From assembly GCA_030684515.1 (NCBI GenBank), contig JAUXVJ010000025.1, positions 62,001 through 126,000 of the forward strand: a stretch of DNA of 64,000 bases, given 5' to 3'. The position numbers and the translations under genes are program-made. The stretch's first letter is position 1; the number at the start of each line of letters is the position of its first letter. The notes below the pieces were generated by a model, which made no database searches, was not told where the DNA came from, and saw only the letters and a program-made list of their open reading frames with translations. This document shows positions 17,046 through 25,323 of this stretch, piece by piece. Source of the stretch: Actinomycetota bacterium (GTDB taxonomy: Bacteria; Actinomycetota; Actinomycetes; S36-B12).

Positions 17046-18458
17046 TCAGGACGTGAGGCGCATGCGCTGCAGCAGTGCATCGCGAAGCTCGGCCATCCGT
17101 GCTGGGTCCCTGGCCTCCACATTAAGGCGCAGCAGCGGCTCGGTATTACTCGGGCGTACGTTGAATGCCCAATCTGAAGCCGTGATGCTCAGGCCGTCGA
17201 GCTCATCGACTTCAACTCCTGGCAACTGGCTGTACTCAGCCTTGATGGCTGCGGTGACTCCTGCTTGATCAGCAACCTCGGTGTTGATCTCACCGCTGAG
17301 CGAGTAGCGAATGTATTGGGCCAGCATGGATGACAGCGTGGTCCCAACGGGCGTGTGCCCAAGAGCCGAGATCGTGTGGAGCGCAGCAAGCATGCCCGAA
17401 TCGGCCCGCCAGAACTCACGGAAGTAGAAGTGACCTGAGTGCTCGCCGCCAAACACCGCATTCGTCTCGGCCATGCGCGCCTTGATGAACGAGTGCCCCA
17501 CGCGCGTGCGCACAGGAACGCCGCCGTTCTCGATGATGACCTCTGGCACCGAACGCGAGGTGATGAGATTGTGAATCACTGCCGAGCCCGGTGACTTCGC
17601 CAGCTCACGCACAGCAATGAGTGCCGTCAAAGTTGAAGGACTGACAAGTTCGCCCCTCTCATCGACGACAAAGCATCGGTCCGCATCACCATCAAAGGCC
17701 AGCCCAAGGTCAGCACCGACAGCGACCACACGAGCCTGTAGATCAACAAGCGTCTCGGGGTCAATCGGATTTGCCTCGTGATTGGGAAAGGAGCCATCGA
17801 GTTCGAAGTACATCGAGATGACCTCAAGCGGAAGCGGGGGTAATCCGGCAGCACCCTGCAGCACCGCCGGCACGGTGTAGCCACCCATGCCATTGCCCGC
17901 ATCGACCACCACTTTGAGGGGTCGAACAGAGGAGACATCAACAAGCTCACGCATATAACTTGCGTAGTCAGCAAGCATGTCCTGCGAACGAGTCTGGCCG
18001 CGCGGGCCCTCATACGTCGGAACACCCTGCTCGATGAGTTCACGAATAGCGCGCAGGCCGGAGTCCTGCCCCACGGGGGAAGCTTCCTGCTTGCACAGTT
18101 TGATGCCGTTGTACTGGGCCGGGTTATGACTGGCAGTGAACATCGCTCCGGGCAAGTTCAAGCGACCTGAGGCGAAATACAGCCCATCTGTGCTCGCCAG
18201 ACCAATGAGCACCACATCGCAGCCTTGGTCCTGCACACCATCTGCGAAAGAGGCGACCAACTCCGGACCCGATGGGCGCATGTCGTGGGCGATGACCACG
18301 GCCCCGGGTCCGCCGTCATGAGCTGCCAGCCCCAGCACGCGAACGAACGCCGCGCCGACCTCATAAGCGAGGGTGGCGTCGAGCTGGTCGGGATAGATGC
18401 CACGAATGTCATAGGCCTTGATGACTTGCTCAAGGCTGCCCTGCTGATGATTACGCAC
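17046..18458 (-). CDS. manB: Phosphomannomutase / phosphoglucomutase
   Basis: 470 residues, GTG start. It converts mannose-6-phosphate to mannose-1-phosphate (and often glucose phosphates). Four alpha-D-phosphohexomutase domains are shown by IKAYDIRGIYPDQLD, the phosphoserine loop MFTASHNPAQYNGIK, the metal loop FDGDADRCFVVDE, the sugar-binding GGEHSGHFYF and the phosphate-binding RPSNTEPLLRLNVE. A TAACCT hexamer at -12 to -7 and no ribosome site suggest leaderless translation; it begins the manB-Trm112-manA-CDF operon. Confidence 0.96.
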   Translation of the reverse strand: MRNHQQGSLEQVIKAYDIRGIYPDQLDATLAYEVGAAFVRVLGLAAHDGGPGAVVIAHDMRPSGPELVASFADGVQDQGCDVVLIGLASTDGLYFASGRLNLPGAMFTASHNPAQYNGIKLCKQEASPVGQDSGLRAIRELIEQGVPTYEGPRGQTRSQDMLADYASYMRELVDVSSVRPLKVVVDAGNGMGGYTVPAVLQGAAGLPPLPLEVISMYFELDGSFPNHEANPIDPETLVDLQARVVAVGADLGLAFDGDADRCFVVDERGELVSPSTLTALIAVRELAKSPGSAVIHNLITSRSVPEVIIENGGVPVRTRVGHSFIKARMAETNAVFGGEHSGHFYFREFWRADSGMLAALHTISALGHTPVGTTLSSMLAQYIRYSLSGEINTEVADQAGVTAAIKAEYSQLPGVEVDELDGLSITASDWAFNVRPSNTEPLLRLNVEARDPARMAELRDALLQRMRLTS

Positions 18459-18464
18459 GGGGGA

Positions 18465-18470
18465 AGGTTA
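18465..18470 (-). promoter_or_regulatory. -10 element TAACCT of manB (leaderless)
   Basis: TAACCT on the minus strand at -12 to -7 from the GTG at 18458, followed by TCCCCC. Confidence 0.6.
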
Positions 18471-18496
18471 CCGGTCGGGCAGAACAGCCAGATGAA

Positions 18497-18901
18497 CTAG
18501 AAATCCCTGTCAGCATTCGGCTCGATGTAGGACTCATCGTGCGTCAGCATGCGCAGGTGGCCGCGTCGGGCTACCTCGACAGCGCCATTGGGAACCGGTG
18601 GGTGGTCAATGTCGCCGCCAGGCACGTAGCGAGGTCGTGCTGCCTCGCGAACAGCATTGGCCAATGCCTCAAGATCATCGGAAGTCGGCTTCAGCGCATC
18701 TGGATCGGGGGTGATGCGCACGATCTCCCAGCCGCGAGGGGCAGTCAGTCGCTCACTGTGCATCTGGCAAAGGTCGTAGCAGTGTGGCTCAGCATACGTG
18801 GCCAGTGGTCCAAGGACAGCGGTCGAATCTGCGTAGACATACGTCAATGTAGAGGCCGCAGGGGCCTGACATGAGGGCTTGGAACAGCGACGACGAGCCA
18901 C
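18497..18901 (-). CDS. DUF3499 family protein
   Basis: 134 residues, GTG start. RRCSKPSCQAPAASTLTYVYAD and PHCYDLCQMHSERLTAPRGW give two pairs of Cys plus His that probably bind zinc. The rest is hydrophilic, with no signal peptide or membrane segment. The family is restricted to actinobacteria and lies between manB and whiB2 in mycobacteria and streptomycetes; its function is unknown. TAGCGT at -12 to -7 marks a probable leaderless promoter. Confidence 0.88.
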   Translation of the reverse strand: MARRRCSKPSCQAPAASTLTYVYADSTAVLGPLATYAEPHCYDLCQMHSERLTAPRGWEIVRITPDPDALKPTSDDLEALANAVREAARPRYVPGGDIDHPPVPNGAVEVARRGHLRMLTHDESYIEPNADRDF

Positions 18902-18907
18902 ACGGGC

Positions 18908-18913
18908 ACGCTA
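18908..18913 (-). promoter_or_regulatory. -10 element TAGCGT of the DUF3499 gene (leaderless)
   Basis: TAGCGT on the minus strand at -12 to -7 from the GTG at 18901, followed by GCCCGT; no ribosome site. Confidence 0.6.
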
Positions 18914-18952
18914 GCGTTCACGGGGAGCAAGTCAGAGCAGGACGCGCCGAAC

Positions 18953-20494
18953 CTACTTCTGAACAGGCAGCCCGGCGTCCTGAATCGCGGTGGGCACAGC
19001 AACCTGAGTGCGCAATGCCTGCCACGGGTAGCCAGTGACCAGATCTCCGAAGCGCGAGTTCTCCAGCACCTGGTGTGCCACCAGGAATGGAGCGGAGTTG
19101 ACGGGAGTGACCACCGCGGTGAACCAGGACGAATTCTGTTGCAGATTCAACGGAATCCACTTCACCGTCCCGGCCGGGATCGTGACTTCACGCTCCTGCA
19201 CGGCACTTGAGACGACATCGCGCCCGAGGTAGGGATACAAGGAGATCTTGACCTTTGACTCCCCCTTTGGCGCTGTCAAAGCCAGGCGCACTCGTGTTGC
19301 CCCTTGCACGGGCAGCCCACTGACAGCAGCGGTGGTCATCAGGGCCTGAGCGCCAGATGCGTAGGCGGTGTCGTTCTGCTGATTGCGGCTGCCGAAGAAC
19401 TGACGCATACCCGCAACGATTGGCTGGTCAGATGTGAGTTCCAAAGTGGTCGGCTGGCCTTGGGTCACACTGGACATGTCCATGCTCACCACGCTGTCAC
19501 TTGGCACAGTGATCTGGTCACGTTCGGCAGGCTGGAAGGTGCCATCGCTGGTCATCACGTTGATGGAGACCTGCGCATCCTGATCTCCGGGTGCGGCGAT
19601 GGCGAGCACTCGCGCACCGCTGCCTGGAAACACGCCGGGCACGTAGACATGCTTCGCCGGGGCAGCCGCGCGCGGAACCCATTCGGTGCCAATGGACTGC
19701 AGGCCAGACATCTGATCATCGTCGACCGAGGCGCCTATGCGCCCGGTGCGAGCGATGACGTGGATCGCTGACGTGGCAACGCCGGGAGCCAATGCATCAA
19801 TGCGCACGTACATGCGCTGCAGCGGACTGACCACCAATCCGCGACCACCCGGCGCATCCACAATGCCACCCGGGCCGTAGATCACCAGATCAACGACAGC
19901 CGCGAAGTTGTCCGGATTGACCAACACCACTCGCGTTTGTCGACCAGCAACCGCGCCGCCGCCGACAAACCAGAAATCCGATCCCGCGGAATCGCAAGGC
20001 GTGCTTGCCATGCCGCGGCCAGTACCGCGAGGTGAGCGGCTCCACTGATTGGCGATCAGGCCCGGCGCCAGCGATCCAGTGCCTACGACGCGGATAGGCG
20101 GAAGCTTGCGGCCAGCTGCAGAGATCTCGGTCTGCGCCCCCGGAGCGGTGAGCCGCGCCTTGGCCGAAACCCGGCCAACCAGGGTCGTCAGGTTCACCAG
20201 CCCGGCGCCCTCTTCTTGACCTGCTTGGCCCGGCACCACCGCAGCTGTGACGCGCGCGCCCGCTTGTGCACCGACGCCAGGTTCAGGACACAGCAGCACC
20301 GAGGATTGAATCGGTTCCATGGCAACAGCGAGATCCTCGTCATTATTGATGCCGAACTGCCCGATCACTCCCAGGCCCAGAATCAAGGCGACACTGATCA
20401 GCGCGACGCGAAGGAAGAATCCTGCCTGTGAAGGCTCACTCACGAACTCTTCAAGCTCCAGGCAAGGACCGCCATCAGGAAGTTCGGTGCTCAT
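18953..20494 (-). CDS. DUF5719 family exported protein
   Basis: 513 residues. A short acidic cytoplasmic start, one transmembrane segment (about 27-47, LRVALISVALILGLGVIGQF) and a long extracytoplasmic beta-rich region. The block CDSAGSDFWFVGGGAVAGRQ and repeated V-rich strands (VVLVNPDNFAAVVDLVIYGP) are typical of DUF5719 proteins, an actinobacterial family of unknown function. The gene overlaps the end of the giant glycosyltransferase by 20 bases, and this pairing is conserved in relatives from memory. A shared role, for example displaying or guiding the glycan made by its partner, is inference only. Confidence 0.82.
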   Translation of the reverse strand: MSTELPDGGPCLELEEFVSEPSQAGFFLRVALISVALILGLGVIGQFGINNDEDLAVAMEPIQSSVLLCPEPGVGAQAGARVTAAVVPGQAGQEEGAGLVNLTTLVGRVSAKARLTAPGAQTEISAAGRKLPPIRVVGTGSLAPGLIANQWSRSPRGTGRGMASTPCDSAGSDFWFVGGGAVAGRQTRVVLVNPDNFAAVVDLVIYGPGGIVDAPGGRGLVVSPLQRMYVRIDALAPGVATSAIHVIARTGRIGASVDDDQMSGLQSIGTEWVPRAAAPAKHVYVPGVFPGSGARVLAIAAPGDQDAQVSINVMTSDGTFQPAERDQITVPSDSVVSMDMSSVTQGQPTTLELTSDQPIVAGMRQFFGSRNQQNDTAYASGAQALMTTAAVSGLPVQGATRVRLALTAPKGESKVKISLYPYLGRDVVSSAVQEREVTIPAGTVKWIPLNLQQNSSWFTAVVTPVNSAPFLVAHQVLENSRFGDLVTGYPWQALRTQVAVPTAIQDAGLPVQK

Positions 20495-23400
20495 GGCTCA
20501 CCGCCTGCACATCAAAGCCAAAGCCATCCAGATCTGGATCGCTTTCATCAAGACGTCGTGTTGGCAGCGCCAGAACGACCAGCACGATCAGCACGATCAG
20601 TTGCATCCACATCCACAGGGTGCGCGTCCAGGCATCAAAGCGAACTTCCACCTGCGTTGCGCCAGCTGGAACAGTGAAGGCCTGCGACCAAGCAAGCGTG
20701 CCAGCAGGCGTGACGGCCTCCAGGCCTGTCTCATCGCCGGTCTTGGGATCGATGACCACTGCCTTCCACCCACCATTGGCCAAGGCACCTACGACCAACT
20801 GCCGGTCAACTCCGGCTGCCTCAAGAGTCTGGGCCAAGTACGGATCGGTGCCAACGCCAACAGCAGCCAGCCGAGCAGGTTCCCCGCCGACCACATTCAA
20901 TTCTGAGGCCTTGCCATCGGTCAGCAACCGTGCCCGTGACGTCACGCCGTCAATCCCCCAGAGCACCTCGCCATTGGCGCTGGAAAGTCGTCGCAATCCG
21001 GGCTCGCCATCAAGGATGGGGATCAGATCCGCTGACGTGCCTTTGGCGAGCAGCACGTAGCGGACTCCGTAGCCACTGAGCACTTCGATTTCATTACCAC
21101 CGCGACCTGAGGCAAGGGCTGCAACTTCAGCATCAATGGGCTCCCACACCTCTCCGGGTGGCGCCATGTCGGCATCGCCCAGCACCGGACCCGGGCCGTT
21201 CAGCATTGTGTAGAGCACTCGGCCAGCCCGATCGGCTCTCAACATCAAGGTGCGCGGAGCTGCCGGACTCAGCGAGTCAGCGGCGACGAAGGCGGGCACT
21301 GCGCTCGGTGATGACTTATGGAGTTCGTCAGCCGCCTTGGGGAACCACAGAATCGCGCACGCAAGAGGCGTGAGTACCGCAACAATCGTGACGACCGCTG
21401 CTATCGGCTGATTGAAGCTGAAACTGGCCCCGCCGATGTGATCGCGCAATCCGTCAGCCGCAAGTGCAGCAGCGAGCACTAGGCCCGCACCCCACACCAA
21501 GGTTGCCGGCCCGGGCCAGGGCCTGATCGCATCAGTCGCACCGGGAGGCGTCACCATCACAATCGTCTGCAGCATCGCGAACGCCAGACCAAGCAGCCCA
21601 AGCCCAATGGCCATCACAATTGGCATGAGTCGATCTCGTCGCAACAAGGCCAGTAATCCAGCCACAACGAGTCCAGCTGTGATCCAGATCGGCGTCATCC
21701 CCGGCCCGCCTGGGTGAATCAGCAGCACGGCCGATGGAGACAGGTCCTGATCGCTCAGATTGTTTTCGCCCGAGGCAGTCAGGAAACGCACAGGCTGCAC
21801 GAACCACTGCAGGCTCCACGGCGCAAGCAGCACAACTGGAGCAAGAATGGCGATGGCCAGGCGCTGCACGAGCGGCTTTGCAGCGACTCGATCCTTACGC
21901 CAACTCAGCAGGCCGAATGCGACAGCGAAAATCACAGCAATGAGCCAGAAGAACGGCACCGCGCAAATCAGCACAGCAAGCAACAGGGCGGTTCCGGCCG
22001 CACGACGCAGGGTTGCGTGACCTGTGCCCAGACGCACGCATGATCGAACGGCAAAGGGGAAGGCGATGACGGCAATGACGGTGCCTAGACGCCCGGCAGT
22101 CATCGCGCCCGTCACGGGCGGTAGCACGGCGTACATCGCTGCAGCCCAGATGCGAACTGGCTTGCTCCTGATGACATTGCGCAAGCAGAAGTACGCGGCC
22201 CAGCCCGCAAAGGCCATTGCCAGCAGCACGACGAGCTGCACTGCAAGCGCGCTCTTGCCCAGCAGCGCTGCTCCTGAGGCAAAGACCATGAGGAGATATG
22301 GCGGAGCTGGCGCGATAGATCCTGGGCCGATGTCATGCCAGCCCTGTGTGTACATCGCCCAAAGGTCTGCCGCGCCATCTGGCGTGGGCAGGAGCGCGCC
22401 CCCTTGCAGCACTCCATCGCCCCACCAAAGATCACGCGTGGCGATCATTGAGAACAGGGCCAGAGCAAGGACTAGGACCACACTGGGTCGCACGAGCAAT
22501 CGTCGGGCCAGTCCTGAGCCAGAGACGTCCAGGAAGTCCGAGGCGTCATCGCCTGGTCCGGTTTCGACAATGCTCGCCGCGCCACCAGATGATGCCCCGC
22601 TTGTCGAGGCGATGCCGAGCAGGGCTTCCCAGGCCTGTCGCGCCTGCCAGGCAAGACTTGGACGCAGTCGGTAGACAACCGAGACCGGCTCGATTGAGGT
22701 CTTGTGGATCCGATGGCGCGAATCTGCGAGATGTCTGGGGTGTCGGACGATATGCAGCACGGCTTGCACTTCGTCACCAGCAGCCGTGAGGTCTTTGCCA
22801 AGGAGAAAGACGAGCGCGCGAACAGCGCTATTGAGCAATAGCCGCAGAGCAATGAACGGGCTGGCCCAAGCTCGGCTTTGCGCAAGCAGCACGTGGACAG
22901 CTGCCTCGCGATCTGCACGATGATGGTGCTTGGCAAGATCGGCCACTCGGCGACCATGAGCTGAGGCCTCACGGTGATGGAGCACCGCATCGGTGACCAC
23001 GATGACACGCTCACCAGCGCGGTGCACTCGCCAGCAGAAGTCCAAGTCGTCTCGAAAGAGCGGAAGCTGCGGATCAAATCCGTTGAGCCGCTCCCACACA
23101 TCTCGACGGATCAACATGCCTGCGGAACTCACCGCGAGAACATCGCGCACTCCGTCGTGCTGGCCCTGATCGTGCTCGCGCCGCTCCAGGCCCGTGAAGC
23201 GACGTCCGGCGCCAGTGACGCTGAACCCAGCCTCCAGCAGCAGTCGCTGGTCATGCCAGCCCAGAATTTTTGGACCAAGGACTGCCACATCAGGCTGGTC
23301 GTCGGCGGCTTCAAGCAGCGCCGCCAGACAGGAGGTGTCCGGCGCACTGTCATCGTGCAGCAGCCAGATCCACGTGATGAGCTCACCCGCGTCCGGCGAG

Positions 23401-23828
23401 GCCTCCACCCTGACCTGGCCCACATGCTCCAGACCAGCAGCCACCGCCTGCCCGAATCCGGCGTTGCGGTCAGCTGTGATGACTCGGTCAAAGCCCAAGG
23501 AGGTGCGCAGCATGGCCGGGCTTTGGTCGTTGGAATCGGTGTCAACGCCCACGAAGGCATTTGGCTGACGGATCTGATTGGCCAAAGTGGTCAGGACTGC
23601 CGGCAGCCAGGTGTCACCGTCGTGGCTGACCAGAACTGCGGTGACGTGGTGGTGGCGCCTTTGTCTGGCGGGACCTTGATCTTCATCAGTCTCGCTGAAC
23701 CACTCAGACCAGGCCAAATCCTCGATTGCGGTTTGCTCGCTTGCCGCACCTGCATCGGTGGATTCGAATTCAGCGGGAGCTATCTCGACAGTCGCTTGGA
23801 GCTCTCGCTCTTCAAATTCGGACTGCAC
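20475..23828 (-). CDS. Large membrane glycosyltransferase (GT2 domain plus polytopic C-terminus)
   Basis: 1117 residues. After an acidic N-terminus, a GT2 domain spans about 60-330: TAVLVSHDGDTWLPAVLTTL, DTDSNDQSP, the metal-binding LLHDDSAPD and the acceptor-side LFRDDLDFCWRVHRAGERV. About a dozen hydrophobic segments follow from about 430 to 830, then an extracytoplasmic domain and a final transmembrane helix (about 1075-1095). This is the layout of enzymes that move sugar from a carrier onto a growing cell-surface glycan. Donor and acceptor are unknown. A TAGAGT -10 element overlaps the upstream whiB2 stop codon, so it may be transcribed on its own. Confidence 0.85.
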   Translation of the reverse strand: MQSEFEERELQATVEIAPAEFESTDAGAASEQTAIEDLAWSEWFSETDEDQGPARQRRHHHVTAVLVSHDGDTWLPAVLTTLANQIRQPNAFVGVDTDSNDQSPAMLRTSLGFDRVITADRNAGFGQAVAAGLEHVGQVRVEASPDAGELITWIWLLHDDSAPDTSCLAALLEAADDQPDVAVLGPKILGWHDQRLLLEAGFSVTGAGRRFTGLERREHDQGQHDGVRDVLAVSSAGMLIRRDVWERLNGFDPQLPLFRDDLDFCWRVHRAGERVIVVTDAVLHHREASAHGRRVADLAKHHHRADREAAVHVLLAQSRAWASPFIALRLLLNSAVRALVFLLGKDLTAAGDEVQAVLHIVRHPRHLADSRHRIHKTSIEPVSVVYRLRPSLAWQARQAWEALLGIASTSGASSGGAASIVETGPGDDASDFLDVSGSGLARRLLVRPSVVLVLALALFSMIATRDLWWGDGVLQGGALLPTPDGAADLWAMYTQGWHDIGPGSIAPAPPYLLMVFASGAALLGKSALAVQLVVLLAMAFAGWAAYFCLRNVIRSKPVRIWAAAMYAVLPPVTGAMTAGRLGTVIAVIAFPFAVRSCVRLGTGHATLRRAAGTALLLAVLICAVPFFWLIAVIFAVAFGLLSWRKDRVAAKPLVQRLAIAILAPVVLLAPWSLQWFVQPVRFLTASGENNLSDQDLSPSAVLLIHPGGPGMTPIWITAGLVVAGLLALLRRDRLMPIVMAIGLGLLGLAFAMLQTIVMVTPPGATDAIRPWPGPATLVWGAGLVLAAALAADGLRDHIGGASFSFNQPIAAVVTIVAVLTPLACAILWFPKAADELHKSSPSAVPAFVAADSLSPAAPRTLMLRADRAGRVLYTMLNGPGPVLGDADMAPPGEVWEPIDAEVAALASGRGGNEIEVLSGYGVRYVLLAKGTSADLIPILDGEPGLRRLSSANGEVLWGIDGVTSRARLLTDGKASELNVVGGEPARLAAVGVGTDPYLAQTLEAAGVDRQLVVGALANGGWKAVVIDPKTGDETGLEAVTPAGTLAWSQAFTVPAGATQVEVRFDAWTRTLWMWMQLIVLIVLVVLALPTRRLDESDPDLDGFGFDVQAVSHEHRTS

Positions 23829-23834
23829 CCGATC

Positions 23835-23840
23835 ACTCTA
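23835..23840 (-). promoter_or_regulatory. -10 element TAGAGT of the large glycosyltransferase (leaderless)
   Basis: TAGAGT on the minus strand at -12 to -7 from the GTG at 23828. Its TAG is also the whiB2 stop codon (23840-23838). Confidence 0.6.
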
Positions 23841-24110
23841 GATGGCACGCTTCTTCAGGCGGCGGCGCTCCCGCTCGGACAGACCGCCCCAAATGCCGAA
23901 TCGCTCATCCTGCTCCAGGGCGAATTCCAGACACTCGACTCGTACCTCGCACGACAGGCAGACACGCTTTGCTTCACGTGTGCTTCCGCCTTTTTCAGGG
24001 AAGAATGCTTCAGGATCAGTCTGGGCACAGAGCGCCTGTTCCTGCCAACCGAGCTCTTCGACCTCGGACAGCGGAAGCAGTATCACCCCGGCTGAAATGC
24101 TGTCGGTCAC
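23838..24110 (-). CDS. whiB2: WhiB2/WhmD-type iron-sulfur transcription regulator
   Basis: 90 residues from the GTG at 24110, with GAGGAGG eight bases upstream; this matches the usual 85-90 residues, while the open frame continues another 73 codons without similarity. Cluster-binding Cys28, Cys51, Cys54 and Cys60 lie in ALCAQTDPEAFFPEKGGSTR and VCLSCEVRVEC. The turn GIWGG (72-76) and the basic tail ERERRRLKKRA follow. WhiB2/WhmD is essential for septation and sporulation control with WhiA and works by binding the housekeeping sigma factor. The leader has a consensus-like promoter overlapped by a palindrome. Confidence 0.95.
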   Translation of the reverse strand: MTDSISAGVILLPLSEVEELGWQEQALCAQTDPEAFFPEKGGSTREAKRVCLSCEVRVECLEFALEQDERFGIWGGLSERERRRLKKRAI

Positions 24111-24162
24111 GAATCGGACCTCCTCGACCCTTACTGGAACATTGCAATTGCCTTGAAGGCGT

Positions 24163-24191
24163 ATTACACCGGTGTCATTTGCTCGCGTCAA
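24163..24191 (-). promoter_or_regulatory. whiB2 promoter with overlapping palindromic operator candidate
   Basis: Minus strand: TTGACG (24191-24186), 17-base spacer, TGTAAT (24168-24163), a near-consensus sigma-70-type promoter predicting a leader of about 45 bases. The perfect palindrome ACACCGGTGT (24166-24175) overlaps the -10, extended as TTACACCGGTGTCA. That resembles, but is one base longer than, the BldD box TNACNC(A/T)GNGTNA. Confidence 0.6.
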
Positions 24192-24313
24192 CCTGAAGAC
24201 CGACATATCAGACATGGTTTTCCCAGAATTAACACGACACGCCGAAGAACGCCCCAAATGTCCTCTAACGAGGGGACGCAGCCAAGTCGGGGTGGACTTG
24301 GCAGGATGCACCC

Positions 24314-25321
24314 ATGACCCCTGCCCCATCGCGCATCACTGTCCTGTCCGGAGGCATCGGCGGGGCTCGGTTTCTTGTTGGTCTGCTCGACCATCTGCGT
24401 GAAGTCAATCCTGATGGCCAAGGCGGCAGCCTGACCACGGTGACGGTCATTGGCAATACCGGCGACGACATCTGGGTCCATGGAGTGCGGGTCTGCCCTG
24501 ACCTGGACACCGTGATGTACACCCTTGGTGGTGGCATCAGTGCTGAACGCGGGTGGGGTCGCGAGGACGAGCACTTCACGGTCAAGGACGAGTTGGCCGC
24601 GTATGGGGTGGAACCGACGTGGTTCGGCTTGGGTGATCGAGATCTCGCGACACATCTGATTCGCACCCAGTCGCTGCAATCGGGTTTCACGCTTTCCGAG
24701 GTCACCGCTGCGCTGTGCGATCGCTGGCAACCCGGAGTCATCTTGCTGCCGATGAGTGATGACCGTGCCGAAACCCATGTGGTCGTCAACGACCCGGATC
24801 AAGGTCGCGTGGCCATCCACTTCCAAGAGTGGTGGATCCGGCATCGCGCGCAGCTCACCGCTGAGGCCTTCGTGATGATCGGCATCGATGACGCAAAGCC
24901 AGCGCCCGGCGTGATCGATGCCATCCTTGACACCGATCTGGTGATTGTGCCGCCGAGCAATCCCGTGGTCTCGGTCGGAGCGATACTTCAAGTACGCGGC
25001 ATTGCTGACGCGATTCGCGGGACCCAGGCCGCAGTTGTGGGCGTCTCCCCCATCATCGGCGGGGCGCCGGTTCGAGGCATGGCTGATGCATGCTTGGAGG
25101 CCATTGGCGTGGCGACATCGGCGGCGGGCGTGGGCCTGCACTACGGGGCGCGCAGCGCGGGTGGCTATCTGGACGCTTGGCTGATTGCTGAAGAAGATGC
25201 TGGCAGTGCAGCCGAGATCACTGCGAGCGGCATTCGGGTGGAGTCGGCACCTCTGCTGATGTCTGACCCGGCAGCCAGCGCCGCGCTGGCCGCAGCCACT
25301 CTTGCATTGGCTGGTCGCTAG
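24314..25321 (+). CDS. cofD: 2-phospho-L-lactate transferase (coenzyme F420 biosynthesis)
   Basis: 335 residues, homologous to mycobacterial FbiA. It transfers the phospho-lactyl or phosphoenolpyruvyl moiety from its GDP-activated form to the deazaflavin Fo to make F420-0. Motifs: ITVLSGGIGGARFLVGL at the N-terminus, VIGNTGDDIWVHGVRVCPDLD, and GRDED-type region RGWGREDEHFTVKDE; later PPSNPVVSVGAIL and SPIIGGAPVRGMAD. fbiB follows three bases later, so the two are one transcript. CAGGAT lies at -12 to -7 from the ATG, a weaker form of the leaderless -10 element seen elsewhere here. Confidence 0.95.
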   Translation: MTPAPSRITVLSGGIGGARFLVGLLDHLREVNPDGQGGSLTTVTVIGNTGDDIWVHGVRVCPDLDTVMYTLGGGISAERGWGREDEHFTVKDELAAYGVEPTWFGLGDRDLATHLIRTQSLQSGFTLSEVTAALCDRWQPGVILLPMSDDRAETHVVVNDPDQGRVAIHFQEWWIRHRAQLTAEAFVMIGIDDAKPAPGVIDAILDTDLVIVPPSNPVVSVGAILQVRGIADAIRGTQAAVVGVSPIIGGAPVRGMADACLEAIGVATSAAGVGLHYGARSAGGYLDAWLIAEEDAGSAAEITASGIRVESAPLLMSDPAASAALAAATLALAGR

Positions 25322-25323
25322 CC

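Noticed and set aside
22974-24095. 373-residue plus-strand open frame
   Set aside because: Antisense to the GT2 domain of the large glycosyltransferase and to whiB2.
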